Shown: positions 8,876 to 18,802, numbered from the stretch's first letter. The stretch is DNA of 64,000 nt from Streptomyces ferrugineus (GCF_015160855.1 NZ_CP063373.1:7973001-8037000); one strand, 5' to 3'. Notes: generated by a model from the letters alone, not told the origin. A program made the numbers and translations.

Positions 8876-9430
8876 ATGGTGAACCCCGACCTCTCCGCCC
8901 TGACCGGTGACTACACGATCGACACGGCCCACTCCACGATCGGCTTCACCGTCCGCCACGCCATGGTCACCAACGTCAAGGGCAAGTTCCTCGACTTCAG
9001 CGGCTCGCTGCACCTGGACGGCAGCGACCCGTCGGCGTCCACCGCGTCCATCGACGTCAAGATGGAGAGCATCGACACCGGCTCCGCGGACCGCGACGGG
9101 CATCTCAAGAGCGCGGACTTCTTCAAGATCGACGAGTTCCCGACGATGACGTTCCGCTCCACCGAGGCGGCGGCCCTCGGCGGCGAGGACTACCGCATCA
9201 GCGGCGACCTGACGATCCTCGGCACCACCCGGCCGATCAGCATCGACCTGGAGTTCAACGGCGCCGCGAAGGACCCCTTCGGCAACGAGCGCGTCGGCTT
9301 CGAGGGCAAGGCGGAGATCCTGCGCTCGGAGTGGGGCCTGACCTGGAACGCGGCGCTGGAGACGGGCGGCGTGCTGATCTCCGACAAGATCAAGCTGAAC
9401 TTCGACATCTCGGCGATCAAGAACGCCTGA
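8876..9430 (+). CDS. YceI family protein
   Basis: A 184-residue lipocalin-like YceI protein (polyisoprenoid-binding fold). The family signature is clear: YTIDTAHSTIGFTVRHAMVTNVKG at the N-terminus, DRDGHLKSADFF in the middle and GLTWNAALETGGVLISDKI near the end. There is no signal peptide, so it is cytoplasmic, unlike E. coli YceI. Its role is undefined; family members bind amphiphilic or isoprenoid ligands. GAAGGAG upstream fixes the ATG at 8876. It is convergent with the YdeI-like gene across a strong terminator. Confidence 0.93.
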   Translation: MVNPDLSALTGDYTIDTAHSTIGFTVRHAMVTNVKGKFLDFSGSLHLDGSDPSASTASIDVKMESIDTGSADRDGHLKSADFFKIDEFPTMTFRSTEAAALGGEDYRISGDLTILGTTRPISIDLEFNGAAKDPFGNERVGFEGKAEILRSEWGLTWNAALETGGVLISDKIKLNFDISAIKNA

Positions 9431-9444
9431 CGTTTCCTCTCACG

Positions 9445-9474
9445 GGCGCCGGTGGGCCTTCGCTCACCGGCGCC
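9445..9474. terminator. Bidirectional terminator between the YceI and YdeI-like genes
   Basis: A perfect 10-bp stem, GGCGCCGGTG (9445-9454) with CACCGGCGCC (9465-9474), separates the two convergent genes. The right arm overlaps the stop codon of the YdeI-like gene (9464-9466). Confidence 0.7.
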
Positions 9475-10033
9475 TCGCCAGTTCCCGGAGGATCGCGGCG
9501 ACTTGGGCCTGCCGGATGCGTGCGGTCCGGGCGCGCAGGAGGCCGAGCATGATCTGGTAGCGCTCGGTCCTGCCGAGCCCCTCGAAGGCCGCCCGGGCGC
9601 GGGGGTCCTCCTCCAGCGCGGCGGTCAGCTCGTCCGGGACGTCGGCTTTGCGCTGCGACTCGTACGCCGCGTCCCAGCGCCCGTCCGCCTTGGCGGCGTC
9701 CACCTCGGCGAAGCCCGCCGGGCGCATACGACCCTCGGCGGCCAGTTCCGCCACGCGCCGCACATTGACCATCGACCAGAGGCTGCCGGGACGGCGCGGG
9801 GTGATGCGCTGTGCGTAGTACGACCCGTCGATTCCCTTGCGCTGCCCGGTGATCCAGCCGTGGCACAGGGCCACGTCGTTGACCTCGGCGGCGGTGACGG
9901 AGGGGATGCCGGAGCCCTGCTTGGCGACCTTGACCCAGAGGCCGGGGTGCGGGGCGGGGTGCTCCGCCAGCCAGGAGTCGAGGGCGGGGGCGTCGACGAA
10001 GGCTCGGGGTTCCGGATCGCGGTGCGGGCTCAT
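9464..10033 (-). CDS. YdeI/OmpD-associated family protein
   Basis: A 189-residue cytoplasmic protein with the YdeI (bacteriocin-protection-like) layout: LWVKVAKQGSGIPSVTAAEVNDVALCHGWITGQRKGIDGSYYAQRITPR followed by a helical C-terminus rich in Ala and Arg. The family is poorly understood; E. coli YdeI has been tied to stress and polymyxin tolerance. The ATG at 10033 (MSPHRDP) is the first start that preserves the conserved region. It may share a transcript with the TetR gene 68 bases upstream, but that gap could hold a separate promoter. Confidence 0.85.
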   Translation of the reverse strand: MSPHRDPEPRAFVDAPALDSWLAEHPAPHPGLWVKVAKQGSGIPSVTAAEVNDVALCHGWITGQRKGIDGSYYAQRITPRRPGSLWSMVNVRRVAELAAEGRMRPAGFAEVDAAKADGRWDAAYESQRKADVPDELTAALEEDPRARAAFEGLGRTERYQIMLGLLRARTARIRQAQVAAILRELARRR

Positions 10034-10101
10034 GACGCAAACCGTAGGGGCGAAATAGGTCAGAAGCCGTCCTCTATGAGTCGTCCTCGATAAGTCGTCC
10101 T

Positions 10102-10701
10102 CTATATCCGGAGGAGCGCCTCCGCCTGGTCGCGGGCGTGCGCGATGGGGTCCGGGAAGGTGTTCAGGCCGTGGGCGACGAGCGCTCCCTCGTGCAGGAG
10201 CATCAGCGTCCGGCCCAAGCGGTCCGGGTCGTGCGCGGCGGCGTCCCGGGCGAGACGGGTGAACAGGGCGAGCATCCACTCCTTCTGCCCGGCGATGATC
10301 GGGAAGGCCGGGTGGGAGGGGTCGCTGATCTCCGCGTGCGCGTTGACCATGCTGCATCCCTTGGATCCGTACTCCGCCGACCAGGCGCGGGAGGCGTCGA
10401 ACACGGCCAGGACACGGGCCTGCGGTGTCGCCCGCGCCGGGTCGAGGTGGTCGTCGAGGTAGCGCGCGAGGAAGGCCCGCCAGCGTTCGTCGCGGCCGGC
10501 CAGATACTCCACGACGATCTGCTCCTTGGAGCCGAAGCGGTCGTAGAGGGTCTTCTTGGTCACCCCCGCCTCCGCCGCGATGAGGTCCACTCCCACGGCG
10601 TGAATGCCGCGCTCGTAGAAGAGCCGCTCGGCGGCCTCCAGGGCGCGCCGCGCGGCGCGCGTCATCGTGACCCGGTGCGGCCGCTGCTCCATGGTGCTCA
10701 T
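10102..10701 (-). CDS. TetR family transcriptional regulator, divergent to an EamA transporter
   Basis: A regulator of about 199 residues. The N-terminal helix-turn-helix spans AALEAAERLFYERG to DRFGSKEQIVVEYL and contains GVTKKTLYDRFGSKE. The helical C-terminal ligand domain includes GCSMVNAHAE. Two near-identical palindromes in the divergent promoter suggest it represses itself and the EamA gene. The start is taken as ATG 10701, only 10 bases from the first palindrome; TTG 10710 or ATG 10692 are possible. The inducer is unknown. Confidence 0.9.
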   Translation of the reverse strand: MSTMEQRPHRVTMTRAARRALEAAERLFYERGIHAVGVDLIAAEAGVTKKTLYDRFGSKEQIVVEYLAGRDERWRAFLARYLDDHLDPARATPQARVLAVFDASRAWSAEYGSKGCSMVNAHAEISDPSHPAFPIIAGQKEWMLALFTRLARDAAAHDPDRLGRTLMLLHEGALVAHGLNTFPDPIAHARDQAEALLRI

Positions 10702-10711
10702 GGCAGGCAAG

Positions 10712-10727
10712 TATACCGATCTGTATA
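10712..10727. promoter_or_regulatory. Candidate TetR operator 1
   Basis: TATACCGATCTGTATA is a near-perfect 16-bp palindrome beside the start of the TetR gene. It recurs 35 bases away, nearer the divergent transporter. TetR family proteins typically bind such 15-18 bp palindromes in divergent promoters. Confidence 0.7.
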
Positions 10728-10746
10728 ATTTCTTGTCGGAGCCAGG

Positions 10747-10762
10747 TATACCGATCTGTTTA
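10747..10762. promoter_or_regulatory. Candidate TetR operator 2
   Basis: TATACCGATCTGTTTA is identical to operator 1 except for one base in the right arm. It lies 16 bases before the transporter start, where binding would block transcription or initiation. Confidence 0.68.
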
Positions 10763-10778
10763 GTTGGGGTGGTCGGGC

Positions 10779-11720
10779 GTGAACGCTCTGCTGTCGATCG
10801 CCTTCGTCCTGTGCTGGAGCTCCGGATTCATCGGGGCCAAGCTCGGCGCGGGCAGCGCGTCCGCGGTCACGGTCCTGATGTGGCGTTTCCTGCCGCTCGC
10901 CGTGATCCTGCTCGTCGTTGCCGCCGTGGTGGGCCGCGCGTCATGGCGGGGTCTGACCGCGCGGGACGTCGTACGGCAGACCATGATCGGCGCGCTGTCG
11001 CAGAGCGGCTATCTGCTCACCGCCTACTACGCCATCCAGCTCGGCGTCTCCAGCAGCACCACGGCCCTGATCGACGGCGTCCAGCCCCTCGTCGCCGGGG
11101 CGCTGGCCGGACCGCTGCTGCGGCAGTACGTCTCACGCCGGCAGTGGCTCGGCCTGTGCCTGGGGGTGAGCGGCGTCGTCATCGTCACCACGGCCGACGC
11201 CACGGCGGCGACCGGCGTCGCCGCGTGGGCCTATCTCGTCCCGTTCCTCGGCATGCTCGCGCTGGTGGCGGCCACGTTCCTGGAGAGCCGCTCCCGGGCA
11301 CCGGTCCCGCCCGGGGTGGCGCTGACCGTGCACTGCGCCACCAGCGCCGTGCTGTTCACGGTGTTCGCCGTGAGCGCGGGAGCGGCCGAGCCGCCGGCGG
11401 AGGCGGCCTTCTGGGCCGCCGTCGCCTGGCTCGTCGTCCTGTCCACCTTCGGCGGGTACGGGCTGTACTGGCTCATCCTGAGGCGCTCGGGAGTCACCAA
11501 GGTCAACACGCTCATGTTCCTCATGGCACCGGTCACCGCGGTCTGGGGAGCGGTCATGTTCGGTGAGCCGTTCGGCGCTCAGACCGCCGTCGGCCTGGCC
11601 GTCGGGCTCATGGCCGTCGCCATCGTCCACCACGGCGACCACGGGCGACCCCGAACGCGCACCACACGATCCTCCCGGGTGGCCGGTCCCCCACGCCCCA
11701 CTTGTCGGCGAGCGCCGTGA
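10779..11720 (+). CDS. EamA/DMT family transporter
   Basis: An inner-membrane protein of about 313 residues with ten predicted helices in two EamA repeats. The N-terminal LLSIAFVLCWSSGFIGAKLG and the motif SQSGYLLTAYYAIQLGVSSSTTALIDGVQPLV are typical of drug/metabolite exporters. Substrate unknown. The GTG at 10779, preceded by GGGGTGG, gives a short N-terminus ahead of the first helix; TTG 10764 is an alternative. Operator-like palindromes upstream tie its expression to the divergent TetR regulator. The last 30 residues are a charged tail. Confidence 0.9.
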   Translation: MNALLSIAFVLCWSSGFIGAKLGAGSASAVTVLMWRFLPLAVILLVVAAVVGRASWRGLTARDVVRQTMIGALSQSGYLLTAYYAIQLGVSSSTTALIDGVQPLVAGALAGPLLRQYVSRRQWLGLCLGVSGVVIVTTADATAATGVAAWAYLVPFLGMLALVAATFLESRSRAPVPPGVALTVHCATSAVLFTVFAVSAGAAEPPAEAAFWAAVAWLVVLSTFGGYGLYWLILRRSGVTKVNTLMFLMAPVTAVWGAVMFGEPFGAQTAVGLAVGLMAVAIVHHGDHGRPRTRTTRSSRVAGPPRPTCRRAP

Positions 11721-11788
11721 CGAGAAGGAGGCCGGGACCGCCCCCGCCACTTGGAGCAGCTTCGTCGGACGCACCGCCCGCTGAAAAC

Positions 11789-11818
11789 ATGTGGACCCGC
11801 CCCGTCGGGTCCACATAA
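11789..11818 (+). CDS. Possible nine-residue leader peptide upstream of the CmlR-type exporter
   Basis: A short ORF, MWTRPVGST then TAA, starts 193 bases before the exporter. It lies almost exactly on an inverted repeat whose arms ATGTGGACCCG (11789-11799) and CGGGTCCACAT (11806-11816) are perfectly complementary. Inducible phenicol-resistance genes often use leader peptides on which drug-bound ribosomes stall and open a hairpin, and this layout would suit that. No ribosome binding site precedes it, so it would have to be leaderless. It could equally be the terminator of the EamA gene, although no U-run follows. Confidence 0.35.
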   Translation: MWTRPVGST

Positions 11819-11856
11819 CCTGCCCCCGTGTCCAGCCCCGAAGCCTCCAGACTCCG

Positions 11857-11876
11857 GCCACCGGCCTTCCGGTGGC
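11857..11876 (+). promoter_or_regulatory. Hairpin in the leader of the CmlR-type exporter
   Basis: GCCACCGG (11857-11864) and CCGGTGGC (11869-11876) form a perfect 8-bp stem with a CCTT loop. Nearby ACTCCGC (11914-11920) is complementary to GCGGAGT (11969-11975), which holds the exporter's ribosome binding site, so the site could be sequestered. The region is compatible with translational attenuation but this is unproven. Confidence 0.4.
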
Positions 11877-11981
11877 TGCTCGTGATGTCGGGCTGATCTC
11901 AGGGCTCACTCCCACTCCGCTGCCGGACGGCCGTCTCGACGTGCCGTTTTCGACTACGACTTCGGGGTGCGGAGTTCTTTC

Positions 11982-13166
11982 ATGCCGTTCGCTCTTCTTC
12001 TGCTGGGCCTTGCCGTCTTCGCCCAGGGAACGTCCGAGTTCATGCTGTCCGGGCTGGTGCCGGACATCGCCCGGGATCTGGGGGTCTCCGTGCCCGCGGC
12101 CGGTGCGCTCACCTCCGCCTTCGCCGTGGGGATGGTCGTCGGTGCGCCGCTCATGGCCGGGCTCGCCCGGCGGTGGTCGCGGCGGGGTGCGCTGCTCGGG
12201 TTTCTGGGCGTCTTTCTCGGCGTCCACGTCGTCGGGGCGGTGACCGACAGCTTCGGGGTGCTCCTGGCCACCCGGGTCGTCGGTGCGCTGGCGAACGCCG
12301 GGTTCCTGGCCGTCGCCCTCGTCACGGCCGTCCACATGGTCGAGCCGGACGCCAAGGGACGGGCCACCTCCACCCTGCTCGGTGGAGTCACGCTCGCCTG
12401 TGTGGTGGGAGTGCCGGCCGGGGCGTCGCTGGGTCAACTGTGGGGGTGGCGTGCCGCGTTCTGGGCGGTGGCGCTGGTGTCCGTGCCGGCCGTGGTGGCG
12501 GTGGCGAAGTCCGTGCCGGACGGGGTCGGGGACACCGCGCGGCCCGCGCTGCGGGGTGAACTGGCGTCGCTGCGCGGTCCCCGGCTGCGGCTCGCACTGC
12601 TGCTGGGCGCCCTGGTGAACGGGGCGACCTTCTGTACCTTCACGTATCTCGCGCTCCTCGTCACGCACGTGACCGGGCTGGGCGGCGGGTGGGTGCCCTT
12701 GGTGCTCGCGCTGTTCGGGGCCGGGTCCTTCGTGGGGGTCACGGTCAGGGGGCGGTTCGCCGACCGGCGGCCCGGGGTGGTGCTGGGCGCCGGCGGGATC
12801 GCGCTGTGCCTCGGATGGGCCGCCTTCGCGCTCGGCGCCGGGACGCCGGCCGTGGCGCTCGGGCTCGTCTTCGTGCAGGGGGCCCTGTCCTTCGGAGTCG
12901 GGTCCACGCTCATCTCCCGGGCGCTCTACGCCGCGCCCGGCGCCCCCACGCTGGCGGGCGGCTTCGCGACGGCCGCGTTCAACGTGGGCGCGGCGCTGGG
13001 GCCATGGCTCGGCGGTACGGCCATCGGGGCGGGCCTCGGGTACCGGTCGCCCCTGTGGGTCAGCGCCGTGCTGGTCGCGCTGTCGCTGGTGGTGGCGGGC
13101 TGGTCGGCTGCGCGGCGTCGCCGGGGCGCGGCCCGGGGTCGTACTCGGGCATCAGCGTCGGTGTGA
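11982..13166 (+). CDS. MFS exporter of the Cmx/CmlR chloramphenicol-resistance type
   Basis: A 394-residue, 12-helix MFS antiporter. MPFALLLLGLAVFAQGTSEFMLSG, AFAVGMVVGAPLMA, LANAGFLAVAL, GGVTLACVVGVPAGASLGQLWGWRAAFW and GVGSTLISRALYAA closely match remembered sequences of actinomycete chloramphenicol exporters (S. lividans CmlR, corynebacterial Cmx). It probably expels phenicols by proton antiport. GGAG at 11971-11974, seven bases before ATG 11982, supports this start; an in-frame GTG at 11967 is less likely. The 260-base leader holds hairpins and a possible leader ORF. Specificity would need a drug-susceptibility test. Confidence 0.88.
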   Translation: MPFALLLLGLAVFAQGTSEFMLSGLVPDIARDLGVSVPAAGALTSAFAVGMVVGAPLMAGLARRWSRRGALLGFLGVFLGVHVVGAVTDSFGVLLATRVVGALANAGFLAVALVTAVHMVEPDAKGRATSTLLGGVTLACVVGVPAGASLGQLWGWRAAFWAVALVSVPAVVAVAKSVPDGVGDTARPALRGELASLRGPRLRLALLLGALVNGATFCTFTYLALLVTHVTGLGGGWVPLVLALFGAGSFVGVTVRGRFADRRPGVVLGAGGIALCLGWAAFALGAGTPAVALGLVFVQGALSFGVGSTLISRALYAAPGAPTLAGGFATAAFNVGAALGPWLGGTAIGAGLGYRSPLWVSAVLVALSLVVAGWSAARRRRGAARGRTRASASV

Positions 13167-13436
13167 CCGCCATGTCCCGACCCGGTTCCACGTGGATCGC
13201 GATCGCCTCGTACGAGGTGGAGAAGGGGGTGGCCACAGCCCTCGGCCGCCGTTCGCGCCTGACTGCGTGACCGCGGCATCGACTGGATGCCGTTCGGAGC
13301 GCGGACGCGGTCCGCCGGGACCGAGCGTGCGGTCGTGGGTCCATCCCGGTCAGTCGGCAGCCGTCGTCGGCCGGCCGTCGCCGCCGGGCTGGTGGCATGC
13401 CGCCGGGGAGCGGTGTGCCACCAGCCTCCGGACGGA

Positions 13437-15052
13437 TCACTGCTTGTCCGTGCCGACCAGCGCACGCACCTCGAACTCCTCGAACACCTCCGGTTCCTGG
13501 GGCTTGCTCAGCACCGAGCCGAGCCAGCCCAGCAGGAAGCCCGCCGGGATCGACACGATGCCCGGGTTCTGCAGCGGGAACCAGGCGAAGTCGGAATCCG
13601 GGGAGAGCGAGGTGGGGGCGGAGGAGACGATCGGGGAGAACACCACGAGGAGCACCGAGCAGGCCAGACCGCCGTACAGGCTCAGCAGCGCGCCTCCCGC
13701 GGTGAAGCCCCGCCAGAACAGGCTGTAGACGATCGTCGGCAGAATGGCGGACGCCGCGATCGCGAAGGCCAGGAACGCCAGTGTCGCGGTGCTCGTACCC
13801 CAGGACAGCAGGGCCAGCATCATGCCCATGACACCGATGGCGGCCGCGGAGAGCCGGGCCACGGCGACCTCTTCCGTCTGCGTCGCCTTCCCCTTGCGGA
13901 TCACTTCGCCGTAGAGGTCGTGGGCGATCGAGGAGGCCGCGGCGAGGGTGAGTCCGCCGGCCACGCCGAGCAGCGTGATGAAGGCCAGGCTGGACAGGAG
14001 CGCCACGAGTACGCCGCCGCCGAGTTCGTACCCGAGCAGGAGCACCGCCGCGTCGCCCCTGGGGTCGACGCCCGCGATCTCCTCCCGGCCCACGATCGCC
14101 GTGGCGCCCAGGCCCAGCACGCCCGCCATCAGGCACACGAAGCCGATCAGCCCCACGGCCCACACCACCGAGCGGCGCAGGACACGCGTGGTGCGCGGGG
14201 CGAGCAGCCGCATCATGATGTGCGGCAGGGCGGCGAGCCCCAGCACGATGGCCAGTTGCAGACTGAAGAAGTCCAGCTTGCTGGCGGTGCTCTCGCCGTA
14301 TCGCAGGCCGGGGCCGAGGAAGCGCTCGCCCAGGGCGCTGTTGTCGGCGGCGGACGACAGGAGCTTGTCGATGTTCCAGCTGAAGTGGTGCAGCACCATG
14401 ACGGCGGTGACTCCCACCCCGGCGACCAGCATCACGGCCTTGACCACCTGGATGACCGTGGCACCCGGCATGCCGCCGATCGCCGCGTACACCACGACGA
14501 TGGTGCCGATCACCACCACGCACATCGCCCGGACGGTCCCGCTCGGGGCGCCGATGAACTGCGCCAACAGGGCGATGCTGCCCACGAGTTGGGCGACCAG
14601 GTACAGAAGGCACACGGCCAGGGTGCACAGGGCGAGCGCCAGCCGGACCGACCGCTGTCCCTGCGGCAGCCGCAGCGCGAGGTTGTCGCCCAGCGTGTAC
14701 TTGCCGGAGTTGCGCAGGGGTTCCGCGATCATCAGCAGCGCCATCATCCAGGCGACCACCGTGCCGCCCAGATAGAGCAGACCGTCGTAGCCGGTCAGCG
14801 CGACGATTCCGGTACTGCCCAACAGCGTCGCGGCCGACAGGTAGTCACCGCACATGGCGAGCCCGTTGCGCAGCGGAGACATGTCGCGGTTGCCGAGGTA
14901 GAACTCGCCGATCTCGTCCCGCTGCGGGGCCGTCAACAGCACGGTGAACAGGGTGACGACGACGACGGCGATGAACAGGATGAGCGTCAGCTGCAGAGTG
15001 GACCGGTCGGTGACGCTCGCCGCGTGCTGCACCAGTTGACCGGCTGCTTGCG

Positions 15053-15059
<7 letters not shown>
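13437..15059 (-). CDS. Sodium:solute symporter, acetate/monocarboxylate (ActP/MctC-like)
   Basis: A 540-residue SSS-family symporter with about 13 membrane helices. Family features: EFYLGNRDMSPLRNGLAMCGDYLSAATLLG near the N-terminus, GSIALLAQFIG, YAAIGGMPGATVIQVVKAVML and LGLAALPHIMMRLL. It is expected to import acetate, propionate or pyruvate with sodium or protons. Its GTG start overlaps the 3' end of the DUF485 gene by seven bases, reproducing the yjcH-actP pair of other bacteria. About 270 bases between it and the convergent exporter hold nothing recognisable. Confidence 0.92.
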
Positions 15060-15508
<449 letters not shown>

Positions 15509-15686
15509 AACGCACCTTCTTTGCTGCCTTATGTCGCACACGTGGCCGGTGTGAACACCTGGGGAATGAGTCACGTTCCGGTCGCGGACGGTGAGGGAGG
15601 GGGAAGCGGAGTATGACAGCGCAACCCTTGAACTATCAACCAGGCTGGACGCTACTGACCCTTCGGCCACGGCTGGTTTTCGCCTC

Positions 15687-15716
15687 TTGTGCGGACACTC
15701 GCAGCATTCCCATAAT
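15687..15716 (+). promoter_or_regulatory. Candidate promoter of the trypsin gene
   Basis: TTGTGC (15687-15692) and CATAAT (15711-15716) are separated by 18 bases, a fair match to the vegetative consensus. The site lies about 80 bases before the trypsin start, in the divergent gap. The rest of the 290-base gap shows no gene. Confidence 0.45.
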
Positions 15717-15723
15717 CCAGTAG

Positions 15724-16581
<858 letters not shown>

Positions 16582-16615
16582 CTCACCGGCGCGCCTGAGC
16601 GGTTGGGCCTGTGTG

Positions 16616-16645
16616 CGGGCCCGGTGTCCTCGGATGCCGGGCCCG
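16616..16645. terminator. Terminator between sprT and the Gly-rich membrane protein gene
   Basis: A 9-bp perfect stem, CGGGCCCGG (16616-16624) with CCGGGCCCG (16637-16645), with a 12-base loop, lies between the convergent genes. Confidence 0.6.
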
Positions 16646-16676
16646 TGGCGTGTTCTCCGGCTCTCCGGCGTGGGGG

Positions 16677-18032
16677 TCAGAAGCCCCCGCCGTCGAAGCC
16701 GCCGCCACCGCCGAAGTCCCCGCCCCCGAAGCCGCCACCGTCGAACCCGCCGCCGAAGTCCCCGCTGTCGAAGTCGGCCCCGGAGACGTCGCCTCCCTCA
16801 TAGCCCCCGCCGCCATAGCCGTACCCGGCGCCGTAGTCGGCCGCGTAGGACGGGGTGGCCATCAGGCCGCCCAGCATCGTGCCGACGAGGAGGGCGGGAA
16901 GGAGGCCGCCGCCGAAGTAGCCGCCGGCCCAGGGGCCGTAGGCCGGGCCCGCCTCCCAGTACGGGCGGCGGCCGCGGTCGGTGTCGACCTCGCGGATCAC
17001 GGGGTCGCGGCCCTCGGCCAGACGGGCGCGGTCGGCCGCGCAGACCGGGACCTCGCGGGGGGTGCCGCCGGGGGGCGTCCAGGTATCGTCGGTCAGCGAG
17101 GGGCCGTGCCGGGGGTCGAAGAAGCAGGGCGGCCGGCGTTCCGGCAGCGGCCGGTGCTCCCGGCGGGCGGCGAGCTGGGTGAGGGAGAAGCGGCCGTCCT
17201 CCAGGGCCTGGGTGACCGCCTTGACGTGCTCCGGCTTGGTGGCCGAGTCCATCAGACGTTTCGCCTGGTCGTAGGCGTCCAGGGCATGCTCGTAGTCCGA
17301 GCGCATCGCGTCGTCGGCGCCGGGTTCCGCCGGGTGGAAGTCCAGTCGGTCCAGTTCCTCGCCGAAGGCGGTGATGTCCTCGTCGACGACGACCCGCAGC
17401 TTCTCCAGCGCCGCCCGCTGCTCCTCCTCGTGGCGTCGCCGGTTGCGCCGCACCAGCGCGTACGCGCCCGCGCCGCCCGCGGCCAGCACCGCGCCGACGG
17501 CGATCAGACCGCTCACGTCCACGCCGTCGCCGCCCTCGCTCCAGCTCGCCGGTGCCGTGCCGTCCACGTTGCGCAGTGCCGTGTCGACGAAGTCGTTGAG
17601 CTGGGCCTTGGGGTCGCTGGCGCTCCGCACCGAGGTGACCAGGTTGTCCACCGCCTGCCGGGACATCACCGACGCGTCGGCCGCCGCGTCGAAGCGATCG
17701 CCGACGCGGGCGCCGTACAGGCCGGTGACACCGGTCTCCGTGCGGAGGTTCAGCAGGAGGTTCTCGGTGGGCTGGTCGGATGGGAGGACGGCGACGAAGA
17801 CCGGCTTGTCGGCGTCCTCGATCTTGTCGGCGAGCGCCTCGGCGTCGGCCGACGACAGCTGGTCCGAGGCGGCGGGGTCCACGTAGACGGGACCGTCCCG
17901 CAGCGCCTCGGCGACCTGGGAAAGGTCCGTGGCCGCATGTGCGCCGGGCGCGCCGGCCATGAGCACCGCCGCGGTCGCGGCGACCGGCACGATCAGCGAG
18001 CGCATGAGGCCCCGGAATCGCGGAGTCCTCAT
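16677..18032 (-). CDS. Secreted/membrane protein with TPM-like domain and Gly-rich tail
   Basis: About 451 residues. Residues 1 to about 34 are a signal peptide (SLIVPVAATAAVLMAGAPGAHA). An extracytoplasmic alpha/beta domain resembling TPM domains follows (VYVDPAASDQLSSADAEALADKIE, KPVFVAVLPSD). A membrane helix (VSGLIAVGAVLAAGGAGAYALV) leads into a basic coiled stretch. A second hydrophobic segment (GLLPALLVGTMLGGLM) precedes a tail of about 50 residues dominated by Gly, Asp and Phe (GGGFDGGGF type). Such tails recur in actinobacterial TPM proteins; function is unknown. Start ATG 18032 is uncertain; ATG 18005 is an alternative. Confidence 0.75.
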   Translation of the reverse strand: MRTPRFRGLMRSLIVPVAATAAVLMAGAPGAHAATDLSQVAEALRDGPVYVDPAASDQLSSADAEALADKIEDADKPVFVAVLPSDQPTENLLLNLRTETGVTGLYGARVGDRFDAAADASVMSRQAVDNLVTSVRSASDPKAQLNDFVDTALRNVDGTAPASWSEGGDGVDVSGLIAVGAVLAAGGAGAYALVRRNRRRHEEEQRAALEKLRVVVDEDITAFGEELDRLDFHPAEPGADDAMRSDYEHALDAYDQAKRLMDSATKPEHVKAVTQALEDGRFSLTQLAARREHRPLPERRPPCFFDPRHGPSLTDDTWTPPGGTPREVPVCAADRARLAEGRDPVIREVDTDRGRRPYWEAGPAYGPWAGGYFGGGLLPALLVGTMLGGLMATPSYAADYGAGYGYGGGGYEGGDVSGADFDSGDFGGGFDGGGFGGGDFGGGGGFDGGGF

Positions 18033-18066
18033 ACCTTCGACGCTACCTGATGAAGAGCGCGAAGGC

Positions 18067-18102
18067 GCCGGTCCCGGTGGCCCGAATCCCACCGGGACCG
18101 GC
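18067..18102. terminator. Strong hairpin terminator, apparently of a decayed minus-strand gene
   Basis: A perfect 14-bp stem, GCCGGTCCCGGTGG (18067-18080) with CCACCGGGACCGGC (18089-18102), lies just downstream of the stop of the remnant ORF at 18124 and upstream of the Gly-rich membrane protein gene. Confidence 0.65.
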
Positions 18103-18123
18103 AACCTCTGGCCCCACCGCCGC

Positions 18124-18300
18124 TCAGGCCGCCCGGTACGCCGCGCCCAGCCTCTCCACCGCCGCCCCGTACCCGCCGGTCAGCAGCAGGTGGTCGGCCT
18201 CGGCGACGCTGGACGATCAGACGCGCCTCGAGGGTCGCCGCGTCCCCGACGTCGATCGGCAGCCAGGGGGCGACCAGGAGTCCTGTCGCTGCCGGGCCAC
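18124..18300 (-). pseudogene. Remnant of an unidentified gene (C-terminal fragment with frameshift)
   Basis: No intact gene fits between the flanking genes. Reading the minus strand, one frame gives LLVAPWLPIDVGDAATLEARLIV and a second, shifted near 18206, gives VAEADHLLLTGGYGAAVERL ending in a stop at 18124. Both look like coding sequence in composition, and a strong terminator follows, suggesting the 3' end of a gene truncated by deletion and broken by a frameshift. The parent family was not recognised. Confidence 0.4.
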
Positions 18301-18313
18301 AGTGCCTTCCGGC

Positions 18314-18748
18314 TCAGTCGTACGGCTGGCCGATGCCCAGCAGGTTGCCCTCGCTGTCGTGGAACCAGGCGGCGCGCTCCCCGCGGTAGCCCTTGCCGGG
18401 ATAGTGCCCCTCGATGTCGGCGATGCCGTTCGTGGTGCGGAAGCCGGGTACGTCGACTTCCTCGAACCGCACGCCACGCCGCCTGAGTTCGGCCACCACC
18501 GCCTCGACGTCCTCGACCTGCCAGCCCATCTGGGTGAAGGTGCCGGAGGAGGCGCCCATCGACCGGTAGACGGCGAACTCCGTGTCCCCGCACCTGTACA
18601 GCAGCCCGCCCGGCCGCTCGTCGACGGGCTCCAGACCGAGTTTCTCGGAGTAGAAGCGCCGTGCCCGCTCCAGATCCTGGGCGGGCAGCCGGGTCGCCAC
18701 CTGTCCTCGGGCCAGGAAGCTCCGGGCATCCGTGTCCTGGTCGTCCAT
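18314..18748 (-). CDS. VOC (glyoxalase/dioxygenase-fold) family protein
   Basis: A 144-residue single VOC module: VATRLPAQDLERARRFYSEKLGLEP at the N-terminus, LYRCGDTEFAVYRS in the middle and AAWFHDSEGNLLGIGQP at the C-terminus. The fold is shared by glyoxalases, ring-cleavage dioxygenases and antibiotic-binding proteins. Two copies are usually needed for a metal site, so it probably dimerises. Nothing around it reveals its substrate. Start ATG 18748. Confidence 0.88.
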   Translation of the reverse strand: MDDQDTDARSFLARGQVATRLPAQDLERARRFYSEKLGLEPVDERPGGLLYRCGDTEFAVYRSMGASSGTFTQMGWQVEDVEAVVAELRRRGVRFEEVDVPGFRTTNGIADIEGHYPGKGYRGERAAWFHDSEGNLLGIGQPYD

Positions 18749-18802
18749 GGCTCCAGTGTGCCGTGGACGACGGACAGGAGGCAGCGGCGAGGTCCGTTCG
18801 GC

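Noticed and set aside
13192..13728. Plus-strand frames between the exporter and the symporter
   Set aside because: No conserved text or binding site; they run antisense into the symporter gene.
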